Source of the DNA: Chroococcidiopsis thermalis PCC 7203
GTDB lineage: Bacteria > Cyanobacteriota > Cyanobacteriia > Cyanobacteriales > Chroococcidiopsidaceae
Assembly: GCF_000317125.1 (NCBI RefSeq)
Contig: NC_019695.1
Location: 794,336 to 858,335, forward strand
DNA: 64,000 bases
Direction: 5' to 3'
The notes beneath the pieces were generated by a model, which was not told the origin of the DNA, searched no databases, and worked only from the letters and a program-made list of their open reading frames with translations. The position numbers and the translations under genes were made by a program. Positions 18,366 to 27,099 of this stretch are shown here, one piece after another (within the stretch, counting starts at the first letter, position 1; every line of letters starts with the position of its first letter).

Positions 18366-18436
18366 TGTTATTTTCCTATTAATAGTAGTGGTGCGTAGTG
18401 CGTGATTTATTGCCAAATACTTTTTGGTTAAGGCAA

Positions 18437-18504
18437 GATCCCCCCTAACCCCCCTTAAAAAGGGGGGAACAAAAAGCCCCCGATTTGGCGGGGGTTGGGG
18501 GATC
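18437..18504. repeat. GATCCCCCCTAACCCC family repeat hairpin
   Basis: GATCCCCCCTAACCCCCCTT with AAAAAGGGGGG, followed by CCCCCGATTTGGCGGGGG and a closing GGGGGATC. Two nested inverted repeats bounded by GATC. Same family as 1701-1846, 25097-25163, 26871-27045 and 35700-35828. Confidence 0.85.
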
Positions 18505-18540
18505 TCCAAGATCTGCGTTACTAACCGAGATATATTGGAT

Positions 18541-19281
18541 TTACTGCTTAACGACAGTTTGAGCAATTAAGGCTTGCGCCTGTAGCAGATCGCTCGGCGT
18601 GTTGATTTCCAACACGGCTTTTTGAGTTTGACAAACGACGATCGCGTAGCCGTGTTCGAGTACGCGCAACTGTTCTAATCCTTCGCAGTGTTCTAATGGT
18701 GTCGGGGTCAACTGAGCGTATTTGGCAAGAAAATTGCGGCTAAAAGCGTAGAGTCCGAGGTGGTGAAATACTGGTGCAGAACCCGCATTGCGATAGTAAG
18801 GGATGGGGGAGCGGGAGAAATAAAGCGCCCGATCGCGGCGATCGCACAAGACTTTTACGGCGTTGGGGTCGTTGTAGCTCTCTTCATGCAGCGGACAGGC
18901 TAGGGTCGTCATATCGGGTGACTCTCCTTGTAAGTAGGGAGTCACAAGCTGCGTCAGCATATCTGCGGTGACGAAGGGTTGATCGCCTTGAACGTTGGCG
19001 ATCGCCGTCATTTCAGGATATCGTTCTGCGACTTCTGCGACTCGATCCGTACCTGTTTGATGGTCGCTGCGGGTCATTTCTACCACCCCACCAAACCGAC
19101 GCACGCAGTCAGCGATCGCCGTGCTATCTGTCGCCACCACAACTTGACTGAAAGCCGGACAACGTTTAGCCGCTTCATAAACCCATTGCACCATTGGGCG
19201 ATCGTCAATTCTGACGAGTGGTTTGCCAGGAAAGCGTTGCGAGTTGTAGCGCGCTGGAATTACAGCCAAAATATTCATCAT
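18541..19281 (-). CDS. kdsB: 3-deoxy-manno-octulosonate cytidylyltransferase (CMP-Kdo synthetase)
   Basis: A 246-residue protein, usual length. The N-terminal nucleotide-binding motif VIPARYNSQRFPGKPL, VVVATDS, TRSDHQTGTDRVAEV, NVQGDQPF and HLGLYAFSRNFL are diagnostic of KdsB. Reaction: Kdo + CTP to CMP-Kdo + PPi. The start has two consecutive ATG codons. It is part of the kdsD-kdsB-dehydrogenase-kdsA-kdsC run, all on one strand, giving a complete route from ribulose-5-phosphate to CMP-Kdo. Confidence 0.96.
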   Translation of the reverse strand: MMNILAVIPARYNSQRFPGKPLVRIDDRPMVQWVYEAAKRCPAFSQVVVATDSTAIADCVRRFGGVVEMTRSDHQTGTDRVAEVAERYPEMTAIANVQGDQPFVTADMLTQLVTPYLQGESPDMTTLACPLHEESYNDPNAVKVLCDRRDRALYFSRSPIPYYRNAGSAPVFHHLGLYAFSRNFLAKYAQLTPTPLEHCEGLEQLRVLEHGYAIVVCQTQKAVLEINTPSDLLQAQALIAQTVVKQ

Positions 19282-19309
19282 TTTCAGTTATCAATATTGG
19301 GGAACAGAG

Positions 19310-19392
19310 GAGACAATTCAATTCGCAATTCACAATTGAGACAAGAGGGACAACACAACTACCAATTACCAATTACCAACTACCACTCCCAA
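19310..19392. repeat. STRR block (AATTCGCAATTC and ACCAATT units)
   Basis: Tandem short units: AATTCGCAATTCACAATT, then repeated ACCAATT / ACCAACT heptamers up to about 19388. Typical cyanobacterial STRR DNA between kdsB and kdsD. No gene. Confidence 0.8.
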
Positions 19393-20388
19393 TCAAATGC
19401 CGCTGCGAACTATATCGTGTACCCGAATTAAACCGATGCAACGTTGTTCCTCAACTACGGGCAGGATAGAAATTTGGGAAGGGCGATTTTCCATTAATTC
19501 CAAGGCATGGTAGGCAAGTATATCGGGGGAGATCGCAATTGGATTTGCTGTGGCGATCGTTCCTGCTGTCAGCGTTTCCAACTCTTGATGTTTGACTTTT
19601 TGTAGCAATCGTCGCAAATCGCCATCTGTAATAATTCCGACTAAACAACCCAGATCGTCTACGACATTGACAGCACCCAACCCACCTTCGCTAATTGCAC
19701 TCAAGACTTCAATCCAAGCGGCTTCAGGTGAAACAACGGGATTGTGCGCGCCAGCGTGCATTAAATCTCTTACCCTGAGAGTCAAGCGTTTGCCCAATCG
19801 TCCCGCAGGATGGTTAAATGCAAACGCTTCTGGGGTTAAACCTTTAACGTGCATCAGGGCGATCGCCAGCGCGTCTCCAATTGCCAAGGCGACAGTTGTA
19901 CTACTTGTGGGGACTAAATTAAACGGACAAGCCTCGCGATCGACTGCTGCATTGAGACTTACATCAGCATTGTAAGCAAGCGTGGAACGCAGTCTGCCGA
20001 CGATCGCAATAATTGGGATCTGCCGACATTTAAGATAGGGCAACATGGCAACCAATTCATCGGTTTCGCCACTGTTACTCAAGATCACAGCAACGTCACC
20101 TCCAGCCACAATTCCAATATCACCATGCAAGGCATCAGATGGGTGCAGAAAAACCGCTGATGTCCCCGTACTGGTTAGAGTTGCAGCAATTTTCTGGGCG
20201 ATAATTCCTGACTTGCCAACACCCACCAAGACAACCTTACCGTGACAATCAGCCAACAGCTCAACTGCTCGTTCTATACCTTCTGGCTGTAATTGATTTG
20301 CTGTTTTGATAATTGCATCTGCTTCTTGTTTGAGCAGTTCGACAACTTGTAAAACATAAGTTTTAGGCTCTGGCTCTATGCATTGCAT
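19393..20388 (-). CDS. kdsD: Arabinose-5-phosphate isomerase (KpsF/GutQ family)
   Basis: A 331-residue protein. The N-terminal SIS domain has VGVGKSGIIAQKIAATLTSTG and FLHPSDALHGDIG. Two C-terminal CBS repeats (from about residue 210: LRVRDLMHAG and TAGTIATANPIAIS) are the full-length KdsD architecture. Reaction: ribulose-5-phosphate to arabinose-5-phosphate, the first step of Kdo synthesis. EAFAFNHPAGRLGKRL is the conserved linker signature. It starts at ATG 20388 (MQCIEPEPK). Upstream is an STRR-rich gap. Confidence 0.95.
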   Translation of the reverse strand: MQCIEPEPKTYVLQVVELLKQEADAIIKTANQLQPEGIERAVELLADCHGKVVLVGVGKSGIIAQKIAATLTSTGTSAVFLHPSDALHGDIGIVAGGDVAVILSNSGETDELVAMLPYLKCRQIPIIAIVGRLRSTLAYNADVSLNAAVDREACPFNLVPTSSTTVALAIGDALAIALMHVKGLTPEAFAFNHPAGRLGKRLTLRVRDLMHAGAHNPVVSPEAAWIEVLSAISEGGLGAVNVVDDLGCLVGIITDGDLRRLLQKVKHQELETLTAGTIATANPIAISPDILAYHALELMENRPSQISILPVVEEQRCIGLIRVHDIVRSGI

Positions 20389-20399
20389 ATTTTCAATAC

Positions 20400-20585
20400 C
20401 TCGATCGGATGAGTGGCTAGTGGCTGGTGGCTAGTGGAACCAGTGGAAAGTAGTAAATAGGGTGTGGGAAGTGTGGGAAGTGTGGGGTGTGGGAGGACAC
20501 AAGGGAGAATTTTCCAGAGCGCTCTCCCTTGTCCCCCTTGTCTTTCCCTACTCCCTGCTCCCTGCTCCCTGCTCCCTGCTCCCTG
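20400..20585. repeat. STRR block running into the GT4 gene 3' end
   Basis: TGGCTAGTGGCTGGTGGC units, then GTGTGGGAAGTGTGGGAAG units, then repeated CCCTGCT heptamers (about 20552-20585). The last block is inside the 3' end of the GT4 gene and encodes its final residues. Confidence 0.85.
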
Positions 20586-21837
20586 TTAACTGATTTAATG
20601 CTTCGCTCAGAATTTGCCGCCCTTCATTTCGCCATGCTGTATAGGTGGTTAATCCTACATTCGCTGCTTGTCGGCGTGTGTTTGTATCTTGTAAAGCTCT
20701 AAAGGCTGAGACAAATTCCTGCGTACTGTGGCAGGCATAGTAAGCTCCTGGTGTTGGTGGTACGCCGCGAAAAGTCTGAGGTAAACCAATCACAGGCAAG
20801 CCAGAAGCCATTGCTTCTAAAACTTTGATTTTGCATCCCCAACCAATTTCCACTGGCAAACAAGCAATATCAATGTTGTCGCGCATGAAAGCTGACAAAT
20901 CGTCAACAAAATCGTGAATGACGATCGCGTTTGAGGCATACTGGCTTAAATGCTCGGCACAACCCTTGCCGACAAAGTGAAAGCGAAATTGACCGGGCAT
21001 GGCTTGCTCGACTGCCGGAATGACTCGTTGTAGCAGCTGTCTCACTCCCGATAGATGGGTTGGACTGACGTAATTGCTGCTAATGTATACAACATCGAGC
21101 GGTGACTTGTTATCTTTTACCGGAATGCGTTCTCGTTCTAAAAAAGGGACGACCCAATCTTTACGCACAGTCCCACCGTAGAGGCGCGACATAAACTGCA
21201 TGTCGCTGTAAGCATTGAAAAAGATCCGGTCGGAAATTCGATGCATTTGGCGCTCGGAAGCAAAGGATTGGGTTGTTTGTTGTAAGAGTTTTTTGCTCCA
21301 CTTAACGGTTTGTTTAAAAGTGTTTTGGTGCCACCCAGTTTTCCAAGGTCGAGAGGCGATCGCTGTTTCTATGTTGTGCGCTAGTTCAAAATCGTGCGGT
21401 CGAAACCAGAGATGCGCTCCTTTTAAGTCGAGTTGAGAGACTAGCGGTACGAGATCGGAATAATTACACCAAACAACCTGGGGTTTGCAATCGTCAATCA
21501 GCGTTTGTAGCTTGTGCAGATTTTGTGCTGTATGCGGATCTTTCGCTACAGAATAACGAAAACTGCGTTCAAATAGGTGAAATTCTATATCTATTGGTAG
21601 GTCAATTCCAGGTTCACCATCGGCTTTAAAAATTCTCTGTCCGGGCCAATTGTATGCAGCAACAACGACTCGCCAGCCAGTTTGTTTGAAGAACAGAATT
21701 AATCCCCAAATATGAACTCTAGTACCATTGGTTGGAGGGTATGGGAGAGGACAAATGACTAAAATAGTATTTGTCGCAGGCGTGGTAATAGTATTTGTGA
21801 TGTCAGGGGCGAGCTTTTCGGTTTCGCTATAGATCAT
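20548..21837 (-). CDS. Family 4 glycosyltransferase (GT-B)
   Basis: A 429-residue protein. ILVICPLPYPPTNGTRVHIWGL opens the N-terminal Rossmann domain. The C-terminal domain has VVYISSNYVSPTHLSG, FHFVGKG and KVLEAMASGLPVIGLP, the donor-binding E region of GT4. Probably a retaining sugar transferase on the repeat unit. The last 11 residues (GSREQGAGSRE) come from a CCCTGCT-type STRR array, so the native C-terminus was replaced or extended by repeat DNA. It starts at ATG 21837, downstream of the 2OG oxygenase gene. Donor unknown. Confidence 0.88.
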   Translation of the reverse strand: MIYSETEKLAPDITNTITTPATNTILVICPLPYPPTNGTRVHIWGLILFFKQTGWRVVVAAYNWPGQRIFKADGEPGIDLPIDIEFHLFERSFRYSVAKDPHTAQNLHKLQTLIDDCKPQVVWCNYSDLVPLVSQLDLKGAHLWFRPHDFELAHNIETAIASRPWKTGWHQNTFKQTVKWSKKLLQQTTQSFASERQMHRISDRIFFNAYSDMQFMSRLYGGTVRKDWVVPFLERERIPVKDNKSPLDVVYISSNYVSPTHLSGVRQLLQRVIPAVEQAMPGQFRFHFVGKGCAEHLSQYASNAIVIHDFVDDLSAFMRDNIDIACLPVEIGWGCKIKVLEAMASGLPVIGLPQTFRGVPPTPGAYYACHSTQEFVSAFRALQDTNTRRQAANVGLTTYTAWRNEGRQILSEALNQLTGSREQGAGSRE

Positions 21838-21868
21838 GTGCTGAATAAAACCTCTTTATATGAGTCGC

Positions 21869-22735
21869 TTACTTGGCTGCCAGAGCTACTTTTTTGATGG
21901 CGTTTTCTAGTTTTCTGATGTATTTCGTTTTGAACGAAGGTAATTCTTGATATTGCTTAGGATTGAATAAAGGCTGTTTGACTTCGCCAACTAAATTCAC
22001 AAAATATCGAGGCGACTCTGTTAGCGATCGCACGCTGACACCATGTAACGAATAAACTGAGTTCAGGAATAATATAAGAACGTTGCGATCGTACTCAATT
22101 GTTTTTACATGCTTGATATAAGAATCTTCAATTGCACTGCTTCTAAATCCGTAAGGCTTGCCGTTCTTAAATTTATAAATTTCCAGATTGCCTCCTGTCG
22201 ATGTATCTTGCGGATCGCGCAGATAGAATAGTCCGGCGAATAGTTTATCTGGTAAATCTATGTGCGCGCCTCTGACTGCATTTGGTTTAGTAATAACGGG
22301 TGTATTTATACAAATCAGTGCGTCGAGTAACACATCTACACTTTCAAACGTGTCAACTTTTCGCAATCCAGACTTTAGCGTTGCAAACGAGCCATATTTT
22401 TGCTCAAAGTCAGGATACATTTGGACAATATAGTCTTTAAAGATCGTCAGAAACTCTTGAAAGAATGTATCGGATGTATGTAAAGCAATAAACTCTTTCC
22501 AGAAAGGAGTAATTCGCTCGTCATTTAAACTTTCTTGTGCTAAATAATGCAATCTTTTATTGCTGGACAAATCTGTTCCTTTGTTGTCTTCTCCTTGCCT
22601 TAAAATTTCAATATCAGCCCATTCTGATTTCAGCTTTGAGTAGACTTCTTCATCCAAAGCATCTTTAATGACAATATGAGGAAATGGTTCTGAAAAGATA
22701 TCGGTTGGCTTAATTTTAGATAAAAGCGATTTCAT
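21869..22735 (-). CDS. 2-oxoglutarate/Fe(II)-dependent oxygenase (prolyl-hydroxylase-like)
   Basis: A 288-residue protein. The double-stranded beta-helix core has RGAHIDLPDKLFAGLFYLRD (HxD iron ligands), a later LHGVSVRS (third His ligand) and PRYFVNLV (Arg that would hold 2-oxoglutarate). Family knowledge: hydroxylation of a protein side chain, sugar or lipid. The start is well supported: AGAGGAG precedes ATG 22735. It lies between a GT4 and a GT61 gene. Such oxygenases often travel with capsule/O-antigen glycosyltransferases, but the substrate is not known. The iron and 2OG residues all appear intact. Confidence 0.82.
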   Translation of the reverse strand: MKSLLSKIKPTDIFSEPFPHIVIKDALDEEVYSKLKSEWADIEILRQGEDNKGTDLSSNKRLHYLAQESLNDERITPFWKEFIALHTSDTFFQEFLTIFKDYIVQMYPDFEQKYGSFATLKSGLRKVDTFESVDVLLDALICINTPVITKPNAVRGAHIDLPDKLFAGLFYLRDPQDTSTGGNLEIYKFKNGKPYGFRSSAIEDSYIKHVKTIEYDRNVLILFLNSVYSLHGVSVRSLTESPRYFVNLVGEVKQPLFNPKQYQELPSFKTKYIRKLENAIKKVALAAK

Positions 22736-22821
22736 TGCTTGACTCCTCTTAAAACTTGCGACTACAACAATTTAGAGCTAAAAATAAATAGCTTCGTTTC
22801 TAATGTCTATCGGTTACAAGA

Positions 22822-23937
22822 TTAGGTTGGACACATTTCTTGACTAGCTATCATTCTTGCAATCTCTGATACATTAACCACAAAATTGCTGTTTTTGGAT
22901 GTTGCCTGACCGCACCAGTATTCATAATTCTGATTCAGAGATTTTGCTAAGAAGTAAAAATGCGGCAAAATCTCCTGTGTAGGAAATATTTCTAAGACAT
23001 TAACTCCTTCGGCAAAAATAATATTAGCAAGTCCAGCACCATGCGAACCTATAACGTATTCGCTATCACTAAAAAGATCGATTTGATCTTCAATTGATAT
23101 CTGTTCAAGTAGGTATTTCTTGAATCCGTACTTACTCAACATATCAAATAGTTCATCTTCATTCAAAATATGTCGTCCCTTTTTTGAATCTCTTCTAGAG
23201 ATGAAAATACGATTGATTTTCTTTCGCGGTCGTTGCGGCGTTATTTTCTCTGTGAAAAATCTTAAATAATCAGAGGGTAAGTATCCCGCATGACGACGAG
23301 TTAAAAAAGAAGGAAAGATTAGATTTTCGATCGCATAATTTTTATCTGGACTTACCTTGGTAAGTTTTACATTGTTGGGTAGTATTTTTGAGAGCAAAAA
23401 CTCTTCCGATCTAGAAATTTTTGTTGAAGCCAGCAATTTAATTTCTTCTATGTCTTTATATTGCGGTCGATCGAGCAAGAAAATTCGCGGAATGTTATCG
23501 ATTAGCTGGTGATAATAACCATTGGCAAACGAACGAAAAATAGCACAAATACCCGCAATTTTTTCTGTTTTATTGAAATAAGTATTTTCTGCAATATCGT
23601 ATTTATTCTGCTCGATAGTGGTGTTTATGGAATCCGAGATAACTTTGCGCGTTTTTGTCAGCAAAATATCAAATTTTGTACAGTAAATTACGTCATGTAA
23701 AGTAGTCGTGTATATATCTGGAAGAGAATAATTTGCTGCTTGCAAATGCTTAATCTCGCGGAAAAAATTCATTCGTTGAGTTTCTGGTATATAAATATTT
23801 TGACTAGAACATGATAAATTTACTCTTTGAGAATTCTTATAATGCTCCTCAAGTTTGACCTCATGCACCAATAAATTAGTCAGATATTTTCTTGCTGTTA
23901 AATTAGATTTGTGAGAAATTTTTTCTAGAATTCTCAT
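22822..23937 (-). CDS. GT61-family glycosyltransferase (DUF563)
   Basis: A 371-residue protein. GYYHQLIDNIPRIFLL (residues about 133-148), RIFISRRDSKKGRHILNEDEL and YVIGSHGAGLANIIFAEG are the GT61 signatures; the GSHGAGL block is the most conserved. It is more distant from the array at 28177-33870 than those genes are from one another. Expected role: addition of xylose, arabinose, GlcNAc or similar to the polymer. Starts at ATG 23937. A+T-rich compared with the flanking kds genes, like the other GT61 genes here, which hints at a different origin. Confidence 0.85.
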   Translation of the reverse strand: MRILEKISHKSNLTARKYLTNLLVHEVKLEEHYKNSQRVNLSCSSQNIYIPETQRMNFFREIKHLQAANYSLPDIYTTTLHDVIYCTKFDILLTKTRKVISDSINTTIEQNKYDIAENTYFNKTEKIAGICAIFRSFANGYYHQLIDNIPRIFLLDRPQYKDIEEIKLLASTKISRSEEFLLSKILPNNVKLTKVSPDKNYAIENLIFPSFLTRRHAGYLPSDYLRFFTEKITPQRPRKKINRIFISRRDSKKGRHILNEDELFDMLSKYGFKKYLLEQISIEDQIDLFSDSEYVIGSHGAGLANIIFAEGVNVLEIFPTQEILPHFYFLAKSLNQNYEYWCGQATSKNSNFVVNVSEIARMIASQEMCPT

Positions 23938-24076
23938 TTTTTGTAGCCCATCCCGTTTTGAGTATGTCTAACTTCACGAAAGTGATTTAAGACCCTTACC
24001 GTGAGGGTTGCACGCCTGAAACTTAAAGCAAGACGTTATGATTTAATAGATGACCAATCGCTAATGACAGTTATAA

Positions 24077-25051
24077 TCAACTTGATGGAATTTCAGCTTG
24101 GTGTTGTTGTACTAACATCTGGCGATGTTTAGAAAAATAAATAGACCAGACAGATGCCTTAATTAATTCTTTAACTAATTGCTCCCAGTTCTTGTTTTTT
24201 CCTAACCAAGTCCCGAGAACTAAATAGCAACGAATTCGTTCGGATAGGCTGAGAGGTACATCTTTAATAGCACTTAAATAATCTAAGAAAACACTCCATC
24301 TAGGAAAGACAGGTTTTTCTCCTTTGGTATCAGGGTTAAATAACCGCATACGTAGGTAGGGACTATTCATCTCCTTACTAGAAGAACGCTGAGAATGTTC
24401 TCTGTTAAAGAACAAATATTCAGGAACTTCATAATATTTACCTAATAAAGTCATGCGAGCCAGAAAAGGCTTATCCCCACCAGAGTAATCGCCTAAAAGA
24501 GGAGTTGTTGCAGCAACACTATGACGCATGACTCCAAAAAGTTGCTGACCGCGATAACGTCGAGAAAAAGAGTCAATTATCAAATTCCGAAAGCGAATAT
24601 GAGCGTGTGGTGAATTAGTGAGTAGGGGGTTTTCATCGTAGTTTTGCTCCAAAATCGTGCCATGCTCGTTAATTAATTTAGTCTTGGTGTAGCACAATAC
24701 GACATCTGGATTTCGATCTAAAACTTCAACGCATTTTTCAATCCCTTGTGGAGCGCAAATATCATCGTGGGTAGCCCATCTAAAATATTCGCCTGTCGCT
24801 AATTGAAAGGCGCGTCTGTAATTTCGATGAACGCCAATATTGCGATCGTTTCGATAGTATTTGATCCGCCGATCTTTTGCTGCGTATGCTTGACAGATTT
24901 CCTGAGTGCGATCGCTGGAGGCATTGTCTGAAATAATCAGCTCAAAATCTGTATAGGTTTGAGCCAAAATTGCATCTATTGCTTCTATGATATACTGCTC
25001 GGCATTATACACGGGCATACCAATGCTGAGGCGCGGTTGCTGGTGATTCAT
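24077..25051 (-). CDS. Family 2 glycosyltransferase (GT-A)
   Basis: A 324-residue protein. LSIGMPVYNAEQYI, LIISDNASSDRTQEI and the DXD-type WATHDD are the GT2 nucleotide-sugar site. The C-terminal region has SSKEMNSPYLRMRLFNP and a hydrophobic/basic tail (WSIYFSKHRQML). Similar proteins are annotated as rhamnosyl- or mannosyltransferases in EPS loci, but the donor cannot be deduced. Starts at ATG 25051. A repeat block separates it from GMC paralogue B upstream. Confidence 0.88.
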   Translation of the reverse strand: MNHQQPRLSIGMPVYNAEQYIIEAIDAILAQTYTDFELIISDNASSDRTQEICQAYAAKDRRIKYYRNDRNIGVHRNYRRAFQLATGEYFRWATHDDICAPQGIEKCVEVLDRNPDVVLCYTKTKLINEHGTILEQNYDENPLLTNSPHAHIRFRNLIIDSFSRRYRGQQLFGVMRHSVAATTPLLGDYSGGDKPFLARMTLLGKYYEVPEYLFFNREHSQRSSSKEMNSPYLRMRLFNPDTKGEKPVFPRWSVFLDYLSAIKDVPLSLSERIRCYLVLGTWLGKNKNWEQLVKELIKASVWSIYFSKHRQMLVQQHQAEIPSS

Positions 25052-25096
25052 CTGTCAGAATTGTTTAGGGGTTACGGACTGGAAGTTTTAGATCTC

Positions 25097-25163
25097 GATC
25101 CCCCCTAACCCCCCTTAAAAAGGGGGGAATCAGAAGTCCCCTTGAAAATGGGGTTGGGGGATC
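25097..25163. repeat. GATCCCCCCTAACCCC family repeat hairpin
   Basis: Bounded by GATC on both sides, with CCCCCCTAACCCCCCTTAAA paired to AAGGGGGG and a second AATGGGGTTGGGGGATC arm. It lies on the 3' side of GMC paralogue B, whose 5' side carries another copy (26871-27045). Confidence 0.85.
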
Positions 25164-25187
25164 TCTTGTGCAAAATTCACGATTAAA

Positions 25188-26843
25188 CTAAAGAGCCTGA
25201 ACTGCAACTGCTGGACTGATTTCAGCAGAGTTATCCAGGCGATCTTTCAGGCGATCGGCAAGTCGGATCGCTAAAGCGACAATCGTGAGAGTAGGATTGG
25301 AGAGTCCGCTGGTGGGAAAAACCGAGCTACCAGCAACATATAAGTTGTGAATGCCATGCACTTGACAATGCTCGTCAACCACACCTTCCCTGGGGTTGCT
25401 ACTCATGCGGGTTGTGCCGATATGATGATACGAGCCAGCGACCGATCGCCAAGTCGCTTCATCGTCAGTTAGTTCGACGTGAATTTTACCCAGTCCAGAA
25501 CGCTCGAATTCTGCTGCGATTAACTGCTGCGATCGCGCAATTGTATACTTGTCAATCGGACTCAAACGCCAGTCAAGCTGGACGCGATTCATCCCTAATT
25601 TATCGCGATCGCGGCTGAGAGTAACCCGACTATCGGGATTTGGTGCTTGCTCTCCGATTAAATGGGTATCGCAACTGTTGAATTGTCGCGCTGCCATGGA
25701 TTGCTGAAACAGTTTTTTTGTCATTCTGTCAGCAAAACGATCGGGACGGCTAGCGACTTTGATGAAATCCGCAATTGTAGAAGACTTACCTGCGTTCTTC
25801 CGTCCTTCTGCAATGGAAGGAAAAGCTTTATGTCGGACTGACTGTTGAGTTTGCGATCGCAATCGCTTGTAAGCTTCTAACCATTCGTCAATGGCTAATA
25901 ATCTCAAGCCAAAATTCAGAATCTGTTCGCGTTCTTGCACTTCTTTGGACAAGCCTAAGCCTGTTGCCAGAAATGTTTCACCCACGGGAAACTTAATTCG
26001 CGTATATAACTCAGCTGAATTGGACAATTCGGCTTTGCCAGAAATGAGATAGGGATGCTCCATGAAGAATCTGCCTACCAAATCGTGTTGGTTGCCGACT
26101 CCACCACTTTGCACCCGGTTGGAAGCTAGGAGCAAGCGAGGATTTTCAATTCCACCCGCCGCTAGCACGAAGATTTTTGCTGCTACCGAGAACTGTTTGC
26201 CATCCGAGCTTGCCACCCACAGCCGCGTTACGGCTTGAGCGCTGTCGTTGGTTTCAATCTCCAGCACGTTAGCGTGGAGATAGGTAGTAATATTACTCGC
26301 CTGCTCGATTTGGGCGCGATAAGCTTCGCCAAAGCGCAAGTGAGTACATGGGATAATCTGCCATAGATAGGTAGCCAGCTGCTCTGTAGTTGCAGGGACT
26401 TGACATTGTTGCGCTAACGCCTCTTGCCAGTATGCCAAATCGTATTCAAATGCACCCAAATGACAAGCAGTTTGCGCCCGTTCGTAGTAGGGGTCTAGCT
26501 CCGCCTTGGGAAAACACCAACCGCTATAAGGCATCCAGGGACGATGCTCGAAGTCAATTTCATCCATCGGACGACTCCAACCGCCCCACAAGTTGGTCGA
26601 ACCGCCGAAATAGCGCCCGCGTGCTTCTTTCAAGGGAAAATAAGCTAGACCAGTATTCTCTCCCGCATACAGCGATTGAATCTGTTCCTCATAGTCAAAT
26701 CCGCCACTTTCAAGCAAACAAACTTGTTCGGGGCGATCGCGCAATTCTCGTGCTAATGTAATTCCTGCCGCACCAGCACCGATAATACAAATGTCTGTTT
26801 CTACCAGCGTTTCTGCTGGTAATTTCAAAGCATCAACTAACAT
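25188..26843 (-). CDS. GMC-family FAD-dependent oxidoreductase (paralogue B)
   Basis: A 551-residue protein. IGAGAAG, LLESGG, VLAAGGIENPRLLLAS, YHHIGTTRMS and GLSNPTLTIVALAIRLADR are as in paralogue A (4817-6511), and residues 1-130 differ at only four positions (K38P, P67A, A102P, P131A). The segment about 270-400, probably the substrate-binding part, is quite different and shorter, and FNSCDTHLIGEQAPNPDSR resumes the similarity. A flavin oxidase/dehydrogenase for a sugar or alcohol is expected. The gene is bracketed by two copies of the GATCCCCC repeat family. Confidence 0.93.
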   Translation of the reverse strand: MLVDALKLPAETLVETDICIIGAGAAGITLARELRDRPEQVCLLESGGFDYEEQIQSLYAGENTGLAYFPLKEARGRYFGGSTNLWGGWSRPMDEIDFEHRPWMPYSGWCFPKAELDPYYERAQTACHLGAFEYDLAYWQEALAQQCQVPATTEQLATYLWQIIPCTHLRFGEAYRAQIEQASNITTYLHANVLEIETNDSAQAVTRLWVASSDGKQFSVAAKIFVLAAGGIENPRLLLASNRVQSGGVGNQHDLVGRFFMEHPYLISGKAELSNSAELYTRIKFPVGETFLATGLGLSKEVQEREQILNFGLRLLAIDEWLEAYKRLRSQTQQSVRHKAFPSIAEGRKNAGKSSTIADFIKVASRPDRFADRMTKKLFQQSMAARQFNSCDTHLIGEQAPNPDSRVTLSRDRDKLGMNRVQLDWRLSPIDKYTIARSQQLIAAEFERSGLGKIHVELTDDEATWRSVAGSYHHIGTTRMSSNPREGVVDEHCQVHGIHNLYVAGSSVFPTSGLSNPTLTIVALAIRLADRLKDRLDNSAEISPAVAVQAL

Positions 26844-26870
26844 GATTACTCCTCTAACCGATTGAGGTAA

Positions 26871-27045
26871 GATCCCCCCTAACCCCCCTTAAAAAGGAGG
26901 GAAACAACGCTTGCTTTTTCTAGGAAAGCCCCCTTTTTAAGAAGGGAAACAACGCTTGCTTTTTCCAGGAAAGCCCCCTTTTTAAGAAGGGAAACAACGC
27001 TTGCTTTTTCCAGGAAAGCCCCCTTTTTAAGGGGGTTGGGGGATC
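26871..27045. repeat. GATCCCCC family repeat expanded by three 45-bp tandem units
   Basis: GATCCCCCCTAACCCCCCTT and AAAAAGGAGGG open the block and GGGGGTTGGGGGATC closes it. Between them a 45-bp unit (GGGAAACAACGCTTGC, TTTTTCCAGGAAAG, CCCCCTTTTTAAGAA) is repeated three times with one base change (CTAGG/CCAGG). The expansion is internal to the family's usual hairpin. The minus-strand frame through it is an artefact. Confidence 0.85.
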
Positions 27046-27099
27046 TCCAAGATCTTTGCATCACTCATCAAAATGTAGTGGTTTGTCTAGCCGCGATTT

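Noticed and set aside
18366-18566. 67-codon N-terminal extension of the nucleotide-sugar dehydrogenase
   Set aside because: It is encoded by the repeat at 18437-18504 and overlaps kdsB; the Rossmann start at ATG 18365 fits the family.
26879-27064. Minus-strand frame with LLKKGAFLEKASVVS repeats
   Set aside because: Artefact of the 45-bp tandem units being a multiple of three.
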